Shown: piece by piece, positions 7,435-9,038 of the stretch
Position numbering within the stretch: position 1 is the first letter of the stretch
Layout of the letters: each line of letters starts with the position of its first letter
Source: Lentisphaeria bacterium
Lineage (GTDB): Bacteria; Verrucomicrobiota; Lentisphaeria; Victivallales; GWF2-50-93
DNA length: 9,038 nucleotides
Direction: 5' to 3'
NCBI GenBank assembly: GCA_020056205.1
Contig: JAGVIF010000552.1
Coordinates: forward strand, 1 to 9,038
Program-made: the position numbers and the translations under genes
The notes under the pieces: generated by a model
Told to the model about the DNA's origin: nothing
The model's input: the letters and a program-made list of their open reading frames with translations, nothing else
The model's database searches: none

Positions 7435-7463
7435 AGCCAATTGCAAAACTCTGCAATTAGCTC
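7434..7463 (+). promoter_or_regulatory. Hairpin between the two paralogous genes
   Basis: GAGC + AATTGCA (7434-7445, with C7438 unpaired) pairs with TGCAATT + GCTC (7452-7463, with A7459 unpaired) around the loop AAACTC. The stem begins on the last base of the upstream stop codon. It is followed by A-rich, not T-rich, sequence, so it is not an intrinsic terminator for + strand transcripts. It could act in mRNA processing or stability, setting different levels of the two paralogues. Confidence 0.5.
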
Positions 7464-7474
7464 ATTAAAAAAAC

Positions 7475-7480
7475 GGAGAG
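7475..7480 (+). promoter_or_regulatory. Ribosome-binding site for paralogue B
   Basis: GGAGAG lies 5 nt before ATG 7486. It decides the start in favour of 7486 rather than the in-frame TTG at 7441, which lies inside the hairpin and would add 15 residues before the signal peptide. Confidence 0.75.
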
Positions 7481-7485
7481 ATTTT

Positions 7486-8943
7486 ATGAAAAGGCAAATT
7501 GTTTTGGCGGCGTGTTTTCTTTTGATGACGGTTATCGCGTCCGCAGAAATGTTTATAGATATACCTGTTCCGCCCGACGCACAAACCTCTCCGTCGGAAA
7601 AACAAGGCGAAATGGTGAAAAAATCATCCCCTTCCGAAGATGATGATTCCTCCGGCGCTGAAAAAGATAACATGGATTTAATATCTTTCATAAACGGCGA
7701 CGCTATGCACGGAAAATTGATCGGAGCGCAGACAACCAATGGCGTGGAATGGAAAAGTCCGTTCTCGGGCAAAAACACATTCTTCGACATGAATTATATC
7801 GCATCCATAAAACTGGGAGCAAAGGAAAATAAAAAAACCGGTGAAGCGCGGCTTAACGCCATAGTCCTAAGCAATCATGATTCGCTTTTCGGAAAAATTC
7901 TAAAATTGGACGATGAATTTCTGACTCTCGACACCGAGTCCGCCGGAAGACTGGAGATAAAAAGAGAAGCAGTCGCACAAATAATCGCCAAAACTTCCTC
8001 CGGGCTGATATACAAGGGGCCAAACGGCGATGACAAATGGAAAGTCGCGGAAAACTCAGGAGGAAAATTTTCAATAGAAAAAGGGATTTTAAAAATATCA
8101 AGGAACTGCGGCATCGGGATCGAAATTAAAATTCCGGATATGATAAAGCTTGAATTCGAGGCGTCAGCAGGAAGTTCTTTCAATCTCACATTCTTTTCGG
8201 ATAAGATAAGCTCTTACGCCGGAAACGGTTACATGCTCACTCTCAATCAAAATCAGGTGTATATGCAGGTGATGAGAGGAAATAGGGGCGGATCGCGAAA
8301 TCTCGGAAATGCCGAATTGGGAGAAATTCCATTCAAGCCTTTTGTAAGATTTGCGATTTTCGCAGACCGCAAAAATAAAAGTTTCTCCCTCGCCGTCGAG
8401 GACAGGGTTATTCACAAATGGTTCGACAATATTAAGGATGAATGTTCCGGGAACGCGTTCGTTTTTCAAAACAACCATGGGGGAAGTTCTCTGCACATCA
8501 AAAATATCGCCATATCAAAGTGGGATGGAGGAAGCGAAACCAAGATTGATGAAGAAAAACCCGCATCGGATATTATCGTATTTGCGAACAACGACAAAGT
8601 TACCGGCAAAGTCCTTAAAATCGCCGGCGATGAACTCACATTCAAAACGGATTTTGCCCTGCTCGACGTTCCCTTGGAACGGATATCAAAAATAATCCTT
8701 CGCGGCTCAAAAGAAGAGAAAATCACGCCGGATTCCTCGGACATTAAGGCGTTTTTCGATTCAAACAATGGAATCACGCTAAAGAAGATATCAATTTCCG
8801 ACGGAATTATTAAAGCGCAAAACCCGTGTTTCGGTTCCGCGGAATTCAAATTGTCGTCCTTTGCCGAACTCAAATTCCAAAACGCCTCGTCCGACGAACC
8901 CGGCTCCGTGAAAAATCCTGATAACGACGAAAATACCGATTGA
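7486..8943 (+). CDS. Exported beta-repeat protein, paralogue B
   Basis: This 485-aa product is a paralogue of the preceding gene, with the same order of parts. The signal peptide is MKRQ + hydrophobic core + IASA, with likely cleavage after A20. A Ser/Asp/Glu-rich linker (about 31-62) follows. Repeat units lie at about 63-110 and 122-168, then a central beta-rich domain at about 172-348 ending ISKWDGG, then units at about 362-406 (NNDKVTGKVLKI...VPLERISKI) and 419-464. The strongest match to paralogue A is unit 3, where NKDKIEGNL...VPIERISSI aligns with NNDKVTGKV...VPLERISKI. The first and last units have drifted most. The central domain contains features of a LamG-like sandwich (GNGYMLTLNQNQVYMQV, RVIHKWFD), so a carbohydrate- or protein-binding role outside the cytoplasm is plausible but unproven. 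It is the last gene before the double hairpin. Confidence 0.75.
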   Translation: MKRQIVLAACFLLMTVIASAEMFIDIPVPPDAQTSPSEKQGEMVKKSSPSEDDDSSGAEKDNMDLISFINGDAMHGKLIGAQTTNGVEWKSPFSGKNTFFDMNYIASIKLGAKENKKTGEARLNAIVLSNHDSLFGKILKLDDEFLTLDTESAGRLEIKREAVAQIIAKTSSGLIYKGPNGDDKWKVAENSGGKFSIEKGILKISRNCGIGIEIKIPDMIKLEFEASAGSSFNLTFFSDKISSYAGNGYMLTLNQNQVYMQVMRGNRGGSRNLGNAELGEIPFKPFVRFAIFADRKNKSFSLAVEDRVIHKWFDNIKDECSGNAFVFQNNHGGSSLHIKNIAISKWDGGSETKIDEEKPASDIIVFANNDKVTGKVLKIAGDELTFKTDFALLDVPLERISKIILRGSKEEKITPDSSDIKAFFDSNNGITLKKISISDGIIKAQNPCFGSAEFKLSSFAELKFQNASSDEPGSVKNPDNDENTD

Positions 8944-8958
8944 CCGCTTCGATTACGA

Positions 8959-8999
8959 GTAAATATTCACCGAACCCTGTCCTTTCGGTGAATATTTAC
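8959..8999 (-). repeat. Hairpin 1 of an inverted REPIN-like pair
   Basis: Seen: GTAAATATTCACCGA (8959-8973) is perfectly complementary to 8985-8999 around the 11-nt loop ACCCTGTCCTT (8974-8984). The stem is AT-rich at its base and no T-run follows, which argues against an intrinsic terminator. Read on the - strand, the loop is AAGGACAGGGT, the same sequence as in hairpin 2. It starts 16 nt after the last stop codon. Confidence 0.85.
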
Positions 9000-9003
9000 A
9001 GTA

Positions 9004-9038
9004 TAAGTTCAGTAAAAGGACAGGGTTTACTGAACTTA
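9004..9038 (+). repeat. Hairpin 2 of an inverted REPIN-like pair
   Basis: Seen: TAAGTTCAGTAAA (9004-9016) is perfectly complementary to 9026-9038. The core AAGGACAGGGT lies at 9016-9026. The window ends on the last base of the stem, so the element or an array of such elements may continue beyond the edge. Only 4 nt separate it from hairpin 1. Confidence 0.85.

Noticed and set aside
7441..7485. TTG start for paralogue B
   Set aside because: ATG 7486 has GGAGAG at 5 nt spacing and begins a clear signal peptide.
7486..7515. Lipoprotein reading of paralogue B (LAAC at residues 7-10)
   Set aside because: The hydrophobic region before C10 is too short; cleavage after IASA at residue 20 is more convincing.
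8959..8999. Intrinsic terminator of the operon
   Set aside because: There is no T-run after the stem, the stem base is AT-rich, and a second inverted copy follows at once. Termination as a side effect cannot be excluded.
8959..9038. CRISPR array
   Set aside because: The repeated unit is an 11-nt loop in inverted orientation, not a direct repeat with spacers, and no cas genes are present.

Overview
The window reads as chromosomal DNA from a Gram-negative bacterium with moderately AT-rich sequence, standard genetic code and all genes on the + strand. A very long DUF4175-like membrane protein next to an exported squalene-cyclase/prenyltransferase-type toroid protein, followed by exported beta-repeat proteins, is an arrangement I associate with the Planctomycetota-Verrucomicrobiota-Lentisphaerota (PVC) group. 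That assignment is an inference from gene types only.

Layout. (1) Positions 47-318 hold a compact element bounded by 31-nt terminal inverted repeats with one G.U mismatch. Nearly all of its interior can also be folded into hairpins, so it is either a MITE-like insertion or a structured RNA. (2) Positions 357-1986 hold a two-gene Type II restriction-modification cassette: a beta-class TSPPY DNA methyltransferase and an overlapping PD-(D/E)XK-type endonuclease resembling the PmeII family. (3) Positions 2009-8943 hold a tight four-gene operon: a 1002-aa DUF4175-like protein with three membrane segments and a long coiled coil; a 332-aa exported alpha/alpha-toroid repeat protein; and two exported paralogues (479 and 485 aa) sharing a two-repeat / central domain / two-repeat layout. 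The first two junctions overlap by exactly 11 bp. The two paralogues are separated by 51 bp containing a 12-position hairpin. (4) Positions 8959-9038, just after the operon, hold two long perfect hairpins in opposite orientation whose loops are the same 11-nt sequence in reverse complement, with compensating base changes in the stems.

How the parts fit. The restriction-modification pair looks like an accessory cassette placed ahead of a conserved envelope operon. No terminator is visible between them, so the operon may be read through from the cassette. In the operon, the DUF4175-like protein probably anchors in the inner membrane, while the three downstream products are exported and may act with it in the periplasm. 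The actual function of this set is unknown.

The most unusual signals are the inverted double hairpin at the right edge and the fully foldable inverted-repeat element at the left edge. Next are a perfect 10-bp tandem duplication at the start codon of the 1002-aa protein, and a 15-bp near-palindrome found three times inside coding sequence.
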